Assembly (NCBI GenBank): GCA_029465975.1
Contig: CM055745.1
Span: 15,392,812-15,456,811 of the forward strand
Origin: Dallia pectoralis
Taxonomy: Eukaryota > Chordata > Actinopteri > Esociformes > Umbridae
DNA length: 64,000 bases
Direction of reading: 5' to 3'
Position numbers and translations under genes: made by a program. The notes beneath the pieces are model-generated. The model saw nothing but the letters and a program-made list of their open reading frames with translations. It was not told where the DNA came from and searched no databases. This document shows positions 12,422 to 24,617 of the stretch, piece by piece (position 1 is the first letter of the stretch; every line of letters begins with the position of its first letter).

Positions 12422-13009
12422 CAGTTTTGTACACAAGCTGTTTTGTACTAGCTGAAATTATACTGATGAGCCAATACACTAGTAAGCTGAAACAATTAAG
12501 ACCACTCACAGTGGAAGTGAATAACGCTGATCGACTCCAAACAAAGGACAAACCACAATCTAGCGACACTGTATAGTAATTAGAGTCAATACTACACCGT
12601 TGAGAAGATGTGTACCGAAAAAACCTTTTGTCTGGGACCTTTGATGCAGCCATCCTGTTTTTATATTTTCATAGTGCAACCCTGGTCATGTGATTATTTA
12701 CATAGTTTTTACATTAGCTATATCAAGATGGCGGAGCGTGCACAACGCCAAGCTCTGCGTCTCTCCAGAATTTGCAAATTAGCAGTTGTTTATTTAATTG
12801 TCTACTCACTTAGGGCAGCCAGAAGTTCAACATTTACAGCCGACAAGAAATACTGGATATAGAAAAACAGTGTGCAACAATTGCTTTTGACCGGGAAATG
12901 TGATATTTCCAATCCGAACGGCAAAGAGAACCTAAGAAAGGCATGGTGAGCGCATAGGTCTACGAGCTAGCCTAAAACGTAGCCCCTATGGACCCTCTCT
13001 CACTTGCCT

Positions 13010-13545
13010 TTTCCTGGCTAACGTTCGGTCTCTGACGAACAAAATGGACGGAATTCGAATAAGGATTATCTCACAGAGAAGGATTAAGAACGGCAACATC
13101 ATGATTTTTACGGAAACACGGCGTAACACTAGTATTCGGGAGAATGCTATCAGCGCAAAAAAATTATGTGCCTTTCGCGCTGATCGAACGGCATTCGACT
13201 CAGGTAAGACCAAAGGTGTTGGTCTGTGCATTTACGTGAATGAAGTGTGTACCACTCAGCTACAGACACTTTTAATTGCTTTGAGAGTTCACATTAATTG
13301 TTATTATCGCAGCCTACACTCAACCAGATGCTACAGCTAAGCTAGCAATGAAAGAACTGCAGGCTGCATCAAGATGCCTTTAGAATTGTTGCTGGGGATT
13401 TCAACCACTCTAGTCTGAGAACTGTTTTTTCCCAAATTCCACCAAAATGTCCTCTAGACCATATGTACACTAACACTCAGGCTTACAAAGCCCCTCCCTC
13501 ACATGGGTCAGTCTGATCACCATTCACTGCTATGCTACTGAAGTA
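13010..13545 (+). pseudogene. LINE copy A APE-type endonuclease relic
   Basis: The apurinic-like endonuclease nicks target DNA for target-primed reverse transcription. The frame reads ANVRSLTNKMDGIRIRI near 13017-13066, the typical N-terminus of the domain. A block near 13310-13410 corresponds to the AYTQPDA..AGDFNHS segment in broken frames. The SDH-type motif (GQSDHHSLL) is encoded near 13508-13535, immediately before the 25-bp array. Frameshifts and stops are present, so it is inactive. Copies B and C provide partial versions of the same region. Confidence 0.75.
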
Positions 13546-14070
13546 CCCACCGATCATCAATCATGTGAAACCTACCTATCATCAATCATGTGAAACCTAC
13601 CTATCATCAATCATGTGAAACCTACCTATCATCAATCATGTGAAACCTACCTATCATCAATCATGTGAAACCTACCTATCATCAATCATGTGAAACCTAC
13701 CTATCATCAAGCGTGTAAAACCTACCTATCATCAATCATGTGAAACCTACCTATCATCAATCATGTGAAACCCACCTATCATCAAGCGTGTAAAACCTAC
13801 CTATCATCAATCATGTGAAGCCTACCTATCATCAATCATGTGAAACCTACCTATCATCAATCATGTGAAACCTACCTAGCATCAATCATGTGAAACCTAC
13901 CTATCATCAATCATGTGAAACCTACCTATCATCAAGCGTGTAAAACCTACCTATCATCAATCATGTGAAACCTACCTATCATCAAGCGTGTAAAACCTAC
14001 CTATCATCAATCAGGTGAAACCTACCTATCATCAATCATGTGAATCCTACCCATCATCAAGCGTGTGAAG
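13544..14070 (+). repeat. 25-bp minisatellite grown from LINE endonuclease sequence, 21 copies
   Basis: The unit is CCTACCTATCATCAATCATG plus TGAAA. The ATCATCAA core recurs every 25 bp from 13553 to 14053. Two unit types alternate irregularly: ATCATGTG and AGCGTGTA. The same sequence is present once in LINE copy B (50195-50220, complement) and once in copy C (63360-63395, complement), just after the SDH motif. The array is therefore an expansion of LINE coding sequence. Confidence 0.9.
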
Positions 14071-14154
14071 GCTATAGTGAGGACAGTCAGTGTGTCCTGA
14101 GGGGTCAGACTCATCACTACAGATCCAGTTTAAACACACAGACTGGAGTCAGTT

Positions 14155-14675
14155 TACCACTCAGACTACCACTGACTCCCATATTGAATCATATAGATCC
14201 TCCACTCAGACTACCACTGACTCCCATATTGAATAATATAGATCCTCCACTCAGACTACCACTGACTCCCATACTGAATCATATACATCCTCCACTCAGA
14301 CTACCACTGACTCCCATATTGAATCATATACATCCTCCACTCAGACTACCACTGACTCCCATACTGAATCATATACATCCTCCACTCAGACTACCACTGA
14401 CTCCCATATTGAATCATATACATCCTCCACTCAGACTACCACTGACTCCCATATTGAATCATATACATCCTCCACTCAGACTACCACTGACTCCCATATT
14501 GAATCATATACATCCTCCACTCAGACTACCACTGACTCCCGTATTGAATCATATACATCCTCCACTCAGACTACCACTGACTCCCATATTGAATCATATA
14601 CATCCTCCACTCAGACTACCACTGACTCCCGTATTGAATCATATACATCCTCCACTCAGACTACCACTGACTCTC
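14155..14675 (+). repeat. 45-bp minisatellite in LINE copy A, 12 copies
   Basis: TCAGACTACCACTGACTCCC recurs exactly every 45 bp from 14161 to 14656. Because 45 is a multiple of three, the frame stays open through the array, giving a 15-residue repeat (PPLRLPLTPILNHIH) in a 304-codon open frame at 14040-14954. I read that frame as a by-product, not a gene. The same unit forms the array in LINE copy B (reverse orientation) and is single-copy in LINE copy C. Confidence 0.95.
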
Positions 14676-14679
14676 AGCC

Positions 14680-15226
14680 TGTCAGGTTGGACAACCTCAC
14701 CTCCTTTTCCGGCTTGTTGGGCCCTGTCCAGGGTTTACCCTGTTCAGGGCACAGTTTCACTGGACCCCCCTGTCTCATTTTGCCGGGGACGAAAGGAACT
14801 ATGGTGTCTAACCTTTCCCTGCTTCTTCTATCCGCTTCCATTTAGGAGGACCCGTGTCTGCTGGTCGCGCTGTGGGTCGGCCCTTGGAACATGTGGCGGA
14901 ACCGTCCTGGGGCCCCCTGGTTGTGTTGCAGGCGGAGCAGCTGATGCTACCTGACAGTTTTGGCCTCCAATCGGTCAGTTGTCTCTTTCCTACCATATTT
15001 GTCCTGGACTATTCTATTTTATAAGACTCTTTGCACTTAAAAAATGCATATAATAATAAACCAAATTATCATAATTTCACCCAGCACAGCCAGAAGAGGG
15101 AGTAATTCCCGTCGTGTATCAACTTGTATCAACTTGTTTATTGTGAGCTCTGTCGGATTCAGGCTGGGTGTTTGTAAAAGCACTGTGACAACTTTGTTGT
15201 AAAAAGGACTTTATAAAATACATTTT
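14680..15226 (+). mobile_element. Tail of a different retroelement nested in LINE copy A
   Basis: From about 14686 the sequence leaves the LINE. It ends at 15180-15234 with GTAAAAGCACTGTGACAACT, TTATAAAATACATTTTATTG and ATTGATTG, the ending of a widespread fish retroelement with a TTGA-repeat tail. No intact protein is encoded; the long frame running in from the minisatellite is incidental. The family name is uncertain. Confidence 0.5.
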
Positions 15227-15885
15227 ATTGATTGACCTCTTGTACCCTGACCCTGAACACTGTTGTCCCACAGGGCTGTGTGCTTGGCCCAGTCCTGTAC
15301 TCTCTCTTCACCCATGTTCCTGTACACAGCTCCAATACCATTGACAAGTTCGCAGATGACATCACAGTAGTTGTAGGAGATCAAGCACCTACTGGCTAGG
15401 TGCACAGATACCAACCTGGCCATCACTGCCAAAAAAACAATAAATTCACAAAGCCGTAAACATGCCCCAGTTCTCATTGATGAGACCGTGTGACCAGCTA
15501 CAAACAACCTTTTATTTTCCCTAAACACCAAAACCCTGGTCAAAATAGTGCCTACTTGTTTAGGAAGTTGAAGAAGGTCCACCTATCTAAAAAAATCCTG
15601 CACGGTCGAGAGCATTCTAACCAACTATGTCACAGTTTAGTACAGCAGTAGCTTTGTGGTCAAACTAAATGTTGAACTGAACACCTGCACATTTACTTAC
15701 TCAATTGCACATCCTTACATTGTACTCCATCTCATTTGACTCATACATTGGCACATTGCCCTGCATATTATTTTTGCACTGGTCTTTTGCACTTCTGGTT
15801 GGATGCAAACAGCATTCTCTTGTACTGTACTGTGCAATGACTGTACTCAATGACAGTAAAGTTGAATATAATCCACACTAAACAT
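15227..15885 (+). pseudogene. LINE copy A reverse transcriptase core and 3' end
   Basis: Plus-strand frames give RT motif B (QGCVLGPVLYSLFTH) near 15266-15312 and motif C with the catalytic aspartates (KFADDITVVG) near 15346-15380. After a deletion, 15599-15650 resumes at the block shared with copies D and E (CACGGTCGAGAGCATTCTAA). The 3' end lies near 15860-15880 (CAGTAAAGTTGAATATAAT). Multiple stops and internal deletions make it non-functional. Confidence 0.8.
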
Positions 15886-18800
15886 GTGACACTGCACATC
15901 TTTCATTAACTTGTTCAAGACAGCCGTCCCGTCTGCGAGATATTTGCAGTACCCTATACAACCACTAGGGATACTTGCAGTACACTATACAACCAAACGA
16001 CCGTTTTATAACATACTACATCCTTATATTGTGCATAAAAGATAGAATCTCCCCTTTCTAACAACATGTTCTGTTTAAAAATAGTTAAAACACAGTTTTA
16101 TTAGCAATTGAAAGGACCTTCAGAATTTCAATATTCACTGGAAATATATGAATACATCATTGAGTAAAAATGTTTTGTCTTATAAGTGAACACAAATGTT
16201 ATAGTCACTTTTGGGATTAAATTGGTTAATTAAGTGTTTGTTATCACAATAATGGCATTAGTGTTTGGTTATCAAAGGTCACAAATCAAAGGTCACAAAT
16301 CAATGGTTACAACAAGCTCTCTCCCTCCTCCAAAAAAGATGTCAGGTCTCCATGGAACTTGTAAACAGGAAACCGCTCGTCTACCAATCCCCTACCACAA
16401 CCCCCTAACATACAGCTGCTCTATGTAACTAGGAATATCCCATAATCGCCCCCCTAGTGCAGAGTTGCGAACTCAGTCAACACTGAACATTTACATGATA
16501 TGAACGTAGTTTTGGAGATGCAGGGTTGGTTACATTTAGAAATCTAGAATGTTCTTATTCTTAACATTGCACCGTTTTGCTCTGCCACATAGACTTAAAT
16601 ATATATATATAATTTTAGCAAGCTGATGATGGCAATGCAATTTTGCCTGCCTGGGTCTGCCATTGTGGATTGTGCAGAGTGCCCAAGAGGAGACCATGCA
16701 AACTTGTCACGGATGTGGTGCGTTTCAAATCTACTTTGGGGGTTTAGTGGGGTGCACTTCCTGTTTCGGGTGATTTTTTTGTTGTTACCACAGCTGGGGC
16801 TTGTTAGCAATCACTAGGGCTATTTAGCACTCTAATTTGTTTTTGCACTTTGCTTCTGTTACTTTAATGTCACAGTATGTATAGGTCAGTGTGTTTTCTT
16901 ATCTGAGTGAGTGAAGGTAGGAAGTGTACATCTTTTCTATTTGACAACAGAAGATCAATCATCATATAGTAAATATGCATGACCATTATGTCATTTTGAA
17001 TTGCCGCTCCGTTACACTATTACCACAGAATATTTACCACAGTACATTTTGGACATTTTCTTAACTTAAAATGCAAACAATTCTACATGTACCTCATTGA
17101 ATGGCTTTGGGTTAGGTTTTGAACATCTACTAAAAAGGCAAGCATACAAAGCTGCCACTGACCTAGATTCAAAGAAAACAATAGTTTTAGGAATTGACAG
17201 CATCCCAATTGGCACTGTCTTTTTTCCCACAGTAGTATACAATATAAGAAAATCATCTGGCATTCACTACCTTGCGTATGTATTTATAAAGTCATTGTAA
17301 AACAGTAAATGTGGCTAGATCGGAGGTTTTAAATGAGATAAAAGTGCAGAATGATAGCTTTCATACATTTTCCTCATTCATTTTATCTAATTCCCTCATA
17401 CATCTATGTGTAATATGTGCGCAATGCAGGAACACCTTGTAGAATCCGTGAACGCATGCCTGTAACCATTTACATGTTATTTCACTTTCACCACAATGAC
17501 AGCTGAGCCATAAGCAGAGCATCTATACTGCGGGACTAACTACAATCTGCCCTCTAGACTGCAGAACCTTACTGCTGTGATATGTAGTTATACATTTGAT
17601 TTTACGAAATGTTTAAAACAGGTCGAGCTACTGGGGAGGTTCGTCTCTGTTCGTCCTGCAAAATTGTCATTAGTGCAGTTAGAGACTTCACAGCCAAATA
17701 GGGTGTCCTTCATCCCTGTCAAGTTGTCATGGAAACAAGAAGAGCAGAGGGGAACATGGGAAATTAATTTATGTTTTCCCAACGCGCAAGGAGGAGGAAA
17801 ACTCAAAAGCATTACTTTGAGTGATTAAATATGGTAAACTATCCGAAGGAAAAACAACCTACACAATTAATAGCAAGTTAGCAGTGATTAAAATAACCAT
17901 AGAGTAAATCACTAAGGGTCATCATATTCTGATTGGCTGTTTAATTGGCTCGGTGGAGATTTATTTTTATATTCAGCCAGTAGTTAGGATAATACTGCCA
18001 AATTGCTCATTTGTGTCGAATCCAATTCATACAACTCCATATGGATTTCGCATTGCGACTGATCATAAGATTAATGTCAGATGAAAAGTGGTGTCTATTA
18101 TTAGGTACCTTTACATCATGCCTGATTGAATGTCTCTCAAAACAAATGAAAAAGTTAATAACCAAATTACAAGCGGGAATTTACTTGGAAACCTACAAAA
18201 TTTGCTTGCAGATGCAGTAAGGCCGTACGTAAATGCAGTAATACTCCCCCACTGAACGCATAGCTGAAAAACAGGAACCAGGCTTGCTGCACAACATGTA
18301 AACTGAATCATTTTACATATAGAGCTTAATTGAAAGGACACTAGTCCCAATCCTTAAAGTACTTTCAATTCACACTAATGACGGGGACTAGTGTGCTTAA
18401 CTAGTGTGCATCACCGTAACACCCTCAACAAGCATGAGATCTTGATTTGGGAAAACTTTGTGACAAACAGAAAACACATTGGAGCAGATACCGAAGGTCT
18501 GTCGGGAGAAGTGACTCTATTGTTCCCATAACCAAAGCACTTGATTTTGACTAGATGCATCTAGCCGGCACACAAAATGTTTTGTTGATTATGAGCATTG
18601 TGTGTAAAATGGGTTTGATATTTTAAACTGTCTTAGTGATGTTATAACTATGTGAGCATTGCACTGTAGCACTAATCTCTCTTGTTTTTGGTTGGTGGTA
18701 GCTACAGAAAAATATAGGCTAATTGTACTTGTGACAATATGAGCAATTAGCTGTTGTCGCATATACTACTAAAAAGATAAGCATACAGATCTGGCAGCAC

Positions 18801-19229
18801 AGTATCACAAGTTTTCGTGAAATAGACACCATTTTCTTGAGGTGATGAAGAAAGTGTAATGATTGGTTGACTCCACTGGCATTTCGACCAGGAAGTGGGC
18901 GTAGCTTGATTTGTAAACGCTACAGAGGTAACTTTCGAGAATATAACTTTTTTTACTATAAATATTAAACAAAACTCTTGCCCTAACCTTATCCAACACC
19001 TAACATTTGATTTGCTTATTTGTTTAACGTGTTCTTGACAAAAAGCGTTTGTTGTGCTTTTTTGTGTGTGTCTGGCGATTTTCCGTGGAATCCTAAATAT
19101 TACTTGTCATGTACACAAAAAACTAATCGTAAAACAAACGTTTACGCGTGCATGTCACAAATTTTGGGTACAAAAATCTTGTCTATTTCACCAAAACCTG
19201 TGATACTGTGTTGGATCATGGGACAGTTG
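15886..19229. other. AT-rich mostly single-copy DNA
   Basis: Contains a short direct repeat (AAAGGTCACAAATCA twice at about 16274-16303) and short open frames with no domains (16626-16817, 17097-17300, 17577-17828, 18011-18220). No gene or recognised transposon is visible. Confidence 0.35.
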
Positions 19230-19312
19230 ATAAACGTGAGGTACAAGCTGTTGGGTCAGCAACTGAAAGGTTGCTGGATCGAATCCCAGAGTCGACACAG
19301 TACACTTGTAAA
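19230..19312 (+). mobile_element. tRNA-derived SINE head fragment
   Basis: The segment CAGCAACTGAAAGGTTGCTG plus GATCGAATCC contains a good Pol III box B (GGATCGAATCC, 19276-19286). It resembles the head of SINEs common in salmonid and pike genomes. Box A is weak and the tail is missing, so it is a fragment. Confidence 0.55.
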
Positions 19313-22300
19313 AGTGTAATGGGAGAAATATCAACCTACTCTTTGTTATTACTGGATCATGACTACTAATACATTAACAATTGAAGCACTCTTTCTATAG
19401 CAGGTACAAGAAGGTTCTCAACTTTCCGCTCCACTGAAGAGCAACTGAAACCCATTCAAGTCACTAATTACTTTTACAGACCACTCTCATCTTTCCTACA
19501 ACAGAGTTTGACAGAAATAGGCATCATATTACGGTATGGTAGGATTTGTAAAGCAGCACCAACGTAATATGACTTTGAGGCCCACTCATCACAAATAGCT
19601 GAGGTAAAAATGTACAGTAAGCCTTCTCCAGTTAGCTTGAAACATTGCTGAATTGATCATCCAATAACTAATTTTTGTGCAGTGAGTGCCCACACTATGA
19701 TATTAGGGGCAGTGTCCTATTTATGATTGGTAAAAAGAATCTGAAATCTATCCCTCTCTATGCCAGTGTTGGGAGAGAGGGAGAAAATCATGGACACCTG
19801 AGTTTTTTCCGCACCTGTTTTCTGTTTCTTCGTTAGTACATGTATTTAGTTCCACTCATTTCAGTCTGTCAGTGTCGGGGCATTGTTTGTATGCTTTACT
19901 TGTCAGATGCGTAAAGGTATGCTTTATAACTCCGAAGAGTCTTGTTTATATGTACATAATACGTTTATGTACGAGTACATGTTTCCTGTTTGCGGTTTGT
20001 CAATAGTCACTGTCATCCACTAAAGTGGGTGTCTGTCACCAAACAGTACAGGTTTATGTAATTCTTATAAAAACTGCATCAGAAGACAAAAGGAAAAAAC
20101 TACTCGGCTAGCCAATCAGCTAGCTAGCAGACAGGTTGGCATGTTGTGGAATAAAACTGGATGGCTTGGGAGGATCATGTTGTATCACTGCTGGACAGTA
20201 AAACAAAAGAACATTGATTTTAGCAGTCCATGTCACAGCTGGAAACCTCTTCTAGATGTGTCGCCTGTTAAGTAATACCAACAATGACGTCTGAGAAGTC
20301 ATCTTAGTAGTAAAGGAATTTCGTTTATAATGTAAATACTCAGAAAGTATGTCTATGGGCTGCATGAAATTGTTTAAAGGAACCTCACTAAAGTATTGCT
20401 TGTAATGAAAAAAATAAGGAGATCTCCAGCTGCTTTAAACTCCAGCATGGACTTGGGGAATGCAATGAACCAATAATTCATAATTGATGACCTGTTCTTG
20501 TTCCTCACTCCTCCTTGTCCGTGTCTTTGTCTTTAATTAACAGTCCGTAGACCCAGTAATCCAGAGTCAGATTATGACACGAAGCCAAGTCTCATGGGGA
20601 GACTTTAAGGATCAGAAACAAACGCTATCGACAATGAAACTCATCTCACAGCTCTGCTTATCAGAACCAAAAATTGTTAGCAATTTCATGAAGCACCTAC
20701 ATAACACATAGGCCTACCGGTAATAAAAAATGGAATATATTTGGGGAAATGTTTTTGTTGCATTAATTGGTTAACAAAATGACAAATAGGGAATGTTCTA
20801 AGAACAAAAATGTACACGATATAACTTGTTTTGCCAAGTAAATACCATTGGCTCTATGTCCGGAGAGTCTTTTATTCAGAGCAAACGATCGTCAAAAAGG
20901 TTATGTTTCTTTTCTCATATGAATTGTCTTAATGATAATAAAAATTAAGCTTATATTGCGCTTTTCTAGGTACTCAAATGCCATCTTAAGCGTCTTAATG
21001 TGATCTTAAAAAAATGGAAGGACTGTAATTCCTGAGAAATTTCTCTTGACAACTGTGAGTGTGTCTTAAGTGCTAAATAAATCAGCGGGCTCAGTGATAT
21101 CATGATTCACCCTTCACTCTGCCTTGCATATAGTCCAACAAGGCCACTTTTGGTCTTTTACATTTTTAACATCACCATGTTCGTAAGCATAAAACTATTA
21201 TGAATAATAAAGTTTCAGACCCTCACAAACACACAGATTTTACCCGCAATACCCTCAATATGCAAAGGTAATCATGTTTTTTTTTTTTAACAAAACAAGC
21301 ATTGGGATAAAGTGAAATTGATGTCCTAATCTCATAGCTAATGTTGTTTTTAACATACAATAGATGTTCAATACAAGTTGAATACATGCCATTTAGAAGT
21401 ATGACCTTAGCTAGTTCGCTGATCTTGTGTGCATTTTGACATATTTTACATAATCAAGCCTAGCTTAAATCACATTGCCATTAACTTATTCAACTCGACG
21501 GAAGATTGCTGTTTGTCCGCAGTGCGGCCAAATTTTAATATTGACAATAGCGTGACGCTTAAAAACATGTTGTAGTGCTGCTAAATTCCTACCCATCAAC
21601 TCAGTCGACATATCTCTTTCATAGTCTTCCGTTGTTCATGCAGACTACACACACGCACATTCTGCTATATCTCAGTTTGTTTAGGTGGTGTTTGGGGTTT
21701 TATAGCCTAAGCAACTGCTTTCTAATGTCAATGATTCACTTTGGCAATATGGATATCTTTGGATAACTAGTTGTAAAACGAAGTCTTTGGGGACAAGTGT
21801 AGAAAGCGTTGGACTCTATTCAAATGTATTTTTTAAGTTTACAAATGCATCTTAATTAAACCTCTAGAAGCATGGGTTTTAATCTGTGCCAATTCTATCC
21901 TAGCAGACCCCATCCAGTCTGTTTTGAGTATCTGCCACATGACTGAACTAGCTAGTATTCCCTGTCCTCAAACATGTACACTCTAGTCAATTAATAGGCT
22001 TAATCAGTTTTTTGCAAAAAAGTATTTGCATGCAAGTATGACAGAGTTAAGAATGTATTATGTGCTAACACAATACCTATCTTGAAATGCCACTGATGGG
22101 GATATAAAATAAAAATCTTTTGAATAGATCGGACGGTTGGAAGTGACTAAGAGGACGAGCTGCAGGGAAAAGGGTCACACATTACCGAACATGTCCAAAT
22201 CCTCAAGAAAAAACTCAAAAAAAAATCAGAAATAAAATACATACATCACTATTTCTGCAAATTTTGTCAGGATTATGTTACCAAAACAGATATGTCAACG

Positions 22301-22555
22301 CAACATTTAGTGTAGAACATGCCTTCGTCCTTCTATTTCAGAAAACAATCGGACACTTTTTGCGATGATGAATATTTGCTCGCGCCACATTTACCAGCAC
22401 TATTACTTTTTACCAGCCAAATTTACCGGCACTTTCTATCCAATCCAATTTGAGAACGATATTCGAGCAAGTGTATTTACACACTGTCATTAGAGCTGGC
22501 AAATAGGAGAAGATAATAAAAAAAATCCCTCAGGTTAAAAAACGTTCAAGTTTGT
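19313..22555. other. AT-rich DNA with a few dispersed-repeat-like stretches
   Basis: About 19800-19900 (CCTGTTTTCTGTTTCTTCGT and following) resembles retroelement leader or LTR-type sequence seen repeatedly in fish; confidence is low. About 20936-20985 (TTATATTGCGCTTTTCTAGG) resembles another dispersed fish repeat. No gene is recognised. Confidence 0.3.
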
Positions 22556-23200
22556 GTTCCCAGACCCAAGTTAGTTTAAACCAAGGGGCAACCTTCCGGT
22601 CTCTCTCCTGAAACCAATAAGGAAGTGAGTTAAACTGCAATTCATTGACTGGCCGCTTGAGGCTGGCTGCAGAAGTGAGTCAGATCTGTATCTCCCCCAT
22701 GTTAAAATGATCAACTTTACAGCAGAAAAAAACATGTTTACAGCCTGGTTCTCTATTTGGCTTTGGTCTATACAGCTAATTTTGCCCTTCATAACTACTG
22801 TGAGGGGGGTGAATTTTTTTTATAACTCATCCGTTTAGTTGATTAATATTTGAAGTTCTGCATAATTAAGGGTGTGTCCAGCGGATTCCCGCATTACCGG
22901 ATGCCTGCATTTCATAAATAGCGTGACATTTATTAACACAGACTATATTTGGAAGTATTTTATGTCCTCAAAGATATGTGTAAGAAATTAGCCTGTAATT
23001 ACTCAGTAAACAGCATCCAGGCTCCTCAGCTCCATCCACGTACCGCCTCTTTGACCATTTTCGTTTATCCGGGAGTGACGCGCTGCCAAGATGGCTACGG
23101 TTGGCTACGCCCACTTTAGGCTTCAAAAAACGTTCTTCAGAACCCTACGGGTGACGTCACGGATACTACGTCCATTTCTTTATACAGTCTATGGTTTAAA
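22556..23200 (+). mobile_element. Dispersed teleost repeat of uncertain class
   Basis: Blocks such as CCGCTTGAGGCTGGCTGCAG (22650), AACATGTTTACAGCCTGG (22731), GTGAGGGGGGTGAATTTTTT (22800) and a terminal TTTATACAGTCTATGG (about 23178) recur in this order in many fish genomes, from memory. No coding capacity is visible. The class (SINE-like or DNA element) is unknown to me. Confidence 0.5.
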
Positions 23201-23878
23201 CGTAACATTAATACACACATTTATTACCTCATAGCGGATGTTTCTTGTCTTGAGTGTGCCTACATGTAACCAAATAGAGCCGTAGAGCATCCATTAGCAT
23301 AACATATAACACAGATTATGCATGCCAAATGTAAATCACACAGCCTGATAACGATACAGCTATTTAACCATTATGGCGCCCCGTTGTCTAATTTAAATTC
23401 ATGTATGTATAAAATTACTTCGCTAGAATATTGATCGGTCAATTGCAGCCATGTTTTTATACTTGTTCTGTTGTATGCCTTAATGACTGATATACTGTAG
23501 GTCCATACATTCCATATATATATATTCACATGAAGTACTGATATTTGCTGCTGTATGTGTAGCTTTTAAACCGTTTTTCGGATATTCAAAATGGACAAAA
23601 ATGCATCAAGACGAATCTAATGGGTCCCAATGGAGAAAATCTTGCTTGTGAGGACATCCACCAGTTGTACAGCCTCTATGTTCAACTGAGTCTGTGAGGT
23701 TAGCTTGCGAAAAAATGCTTGGGAACTGCTGAAACAAAGAATGTCTTTATGGAAATAAGTAATCGAAATGTTACATTCTGTAGATTTTACAGCGTTCTCA
23801 GCTGTTCAGGCTGTCAGGACAATGGTTATTAGCCAATCAGTTCCCCACAGAGCCCAACAAAAGAGCAAATGTTTGCCA
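23201..23878. other. AT-rich DNA, nothing recognised
   Basis: No gene or element signature is visible apart from a short TA-rich tract at about 23513-23525. Confidence 0.4.
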
Positions 23879-23980
23879 GTGTGTGTGTGTCTGTGTGTGT
23901 GTGTGTGTGTCTGTGTGTGTGTGTGTGTGTCTGTGTGTGTGTCTGTCTGTGTGTGTGTGTCTGTGTGTGTGTGTGTGGCC
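23879..23980. repeat. (GT)n microsatellite with CT interruptions
   Basis: About 100 bp of GTGTGT tracts broken at intervals by TCTG. The valine/cysteine-rich frame read through it on the plus strand is an artefact of the simple repeat. Confidence 0.95.
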
Positions 23981-24617
23981 AACTCTTCACACACCCCTAG
24001 GAGGTGTCTGTGTCCTTCAACAGGATTAGTGTCAAATGACCACTGTGTAACATCTTAACTTCATGTAATGTTGACTCGTGGAGTACCGATAACAACCAAG
24101 TTCAGTCCATATTAAGTGAAATTATGGTCATACATGCAATCAAAGTAAGCTTAACAATGCATGATGGTACAAACTGAGACCTGGATAGGCTGAATGAAGA
24201 AAAGGTCAATTTGTGTATCTTATCTTAAAAAACGTGTTATACTGTTGCTGTTCAATGAATCACACTATATAACTCTCATTCATTTAATTTTTTAATGATA
24301 CTCAAAAAGTAATACTTAAAAAGCTAATATGCAGTTGCTATATGTATTTTGGCTTCTACAAAATATAACATGTTAATGCCTCGTATACTCGGTTAAATGA
24401 CTACACCAGAACCCATAGTGGGTTCATGGTAAAATGACCTCAGACAAGCGTAACAGACTCTTGAATGGTCAGTCCATTGTGACGTTACACCAAAACAATG
24501 GCAGAGTTCTGTTTCAATTCTTGACTGCCCTTTAACGTTGCTTTATTAATATCCCTTCTTACTCCATTGGGCATTGCTTCACCTTCAATTTATCAGTGTC
24601 ATTTCCCAATATGTTTA
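23981..24617. other. AT-rich DNA, nothing recognised
   Basis: No coding or mobile-element signal is visible up to the TTA that precedes the transposon at 24618. Confidence 0.4.

Larger units (their letters stand above)
12722..15885 (+). mobile_element. LINE copy A (probable Rex1/CR1 group), rearranged
   Basis: This copy appears to retain the 5' start: AAGATGGCGGAGCGTGCAC at about 12726 resembles a LINE 5' end with an internal YY1-like promoter motif. Then come an endonuclease relic (13010-13545), two adjacent minisatellites (13544-14070 and 14155-14675), a nested foreign retroelement tail (14680-15226), and the reverse transcriptase and 3' end (15227-15885). Most of the region between endonuclease and RT motif B is missing. 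The 3' end with its CAGTAAAGTTGAAT-type tail is shared with copy D. The clade label comes from remembered teleost families and is not certain. Confidence 0.75.

Noticed and set aside
13544..14070. CRISPR-like array
   Set aside because: Units are contiguous 25-mers with no unique spacers, in a fish genome, and derive from LINE sequence.
14040..14954. 304-codon proline/leucine-rich open frame as a gene
   Set aside because: It is the 45-bp minisatellite within a LINE relic, extended into an unrelated retroelement tail; the open frame follows from the period being a multiple of three.
23768..24058. Cysteine/valine-rich small protein
   Set aside because: Translation of a GT microsatellite.
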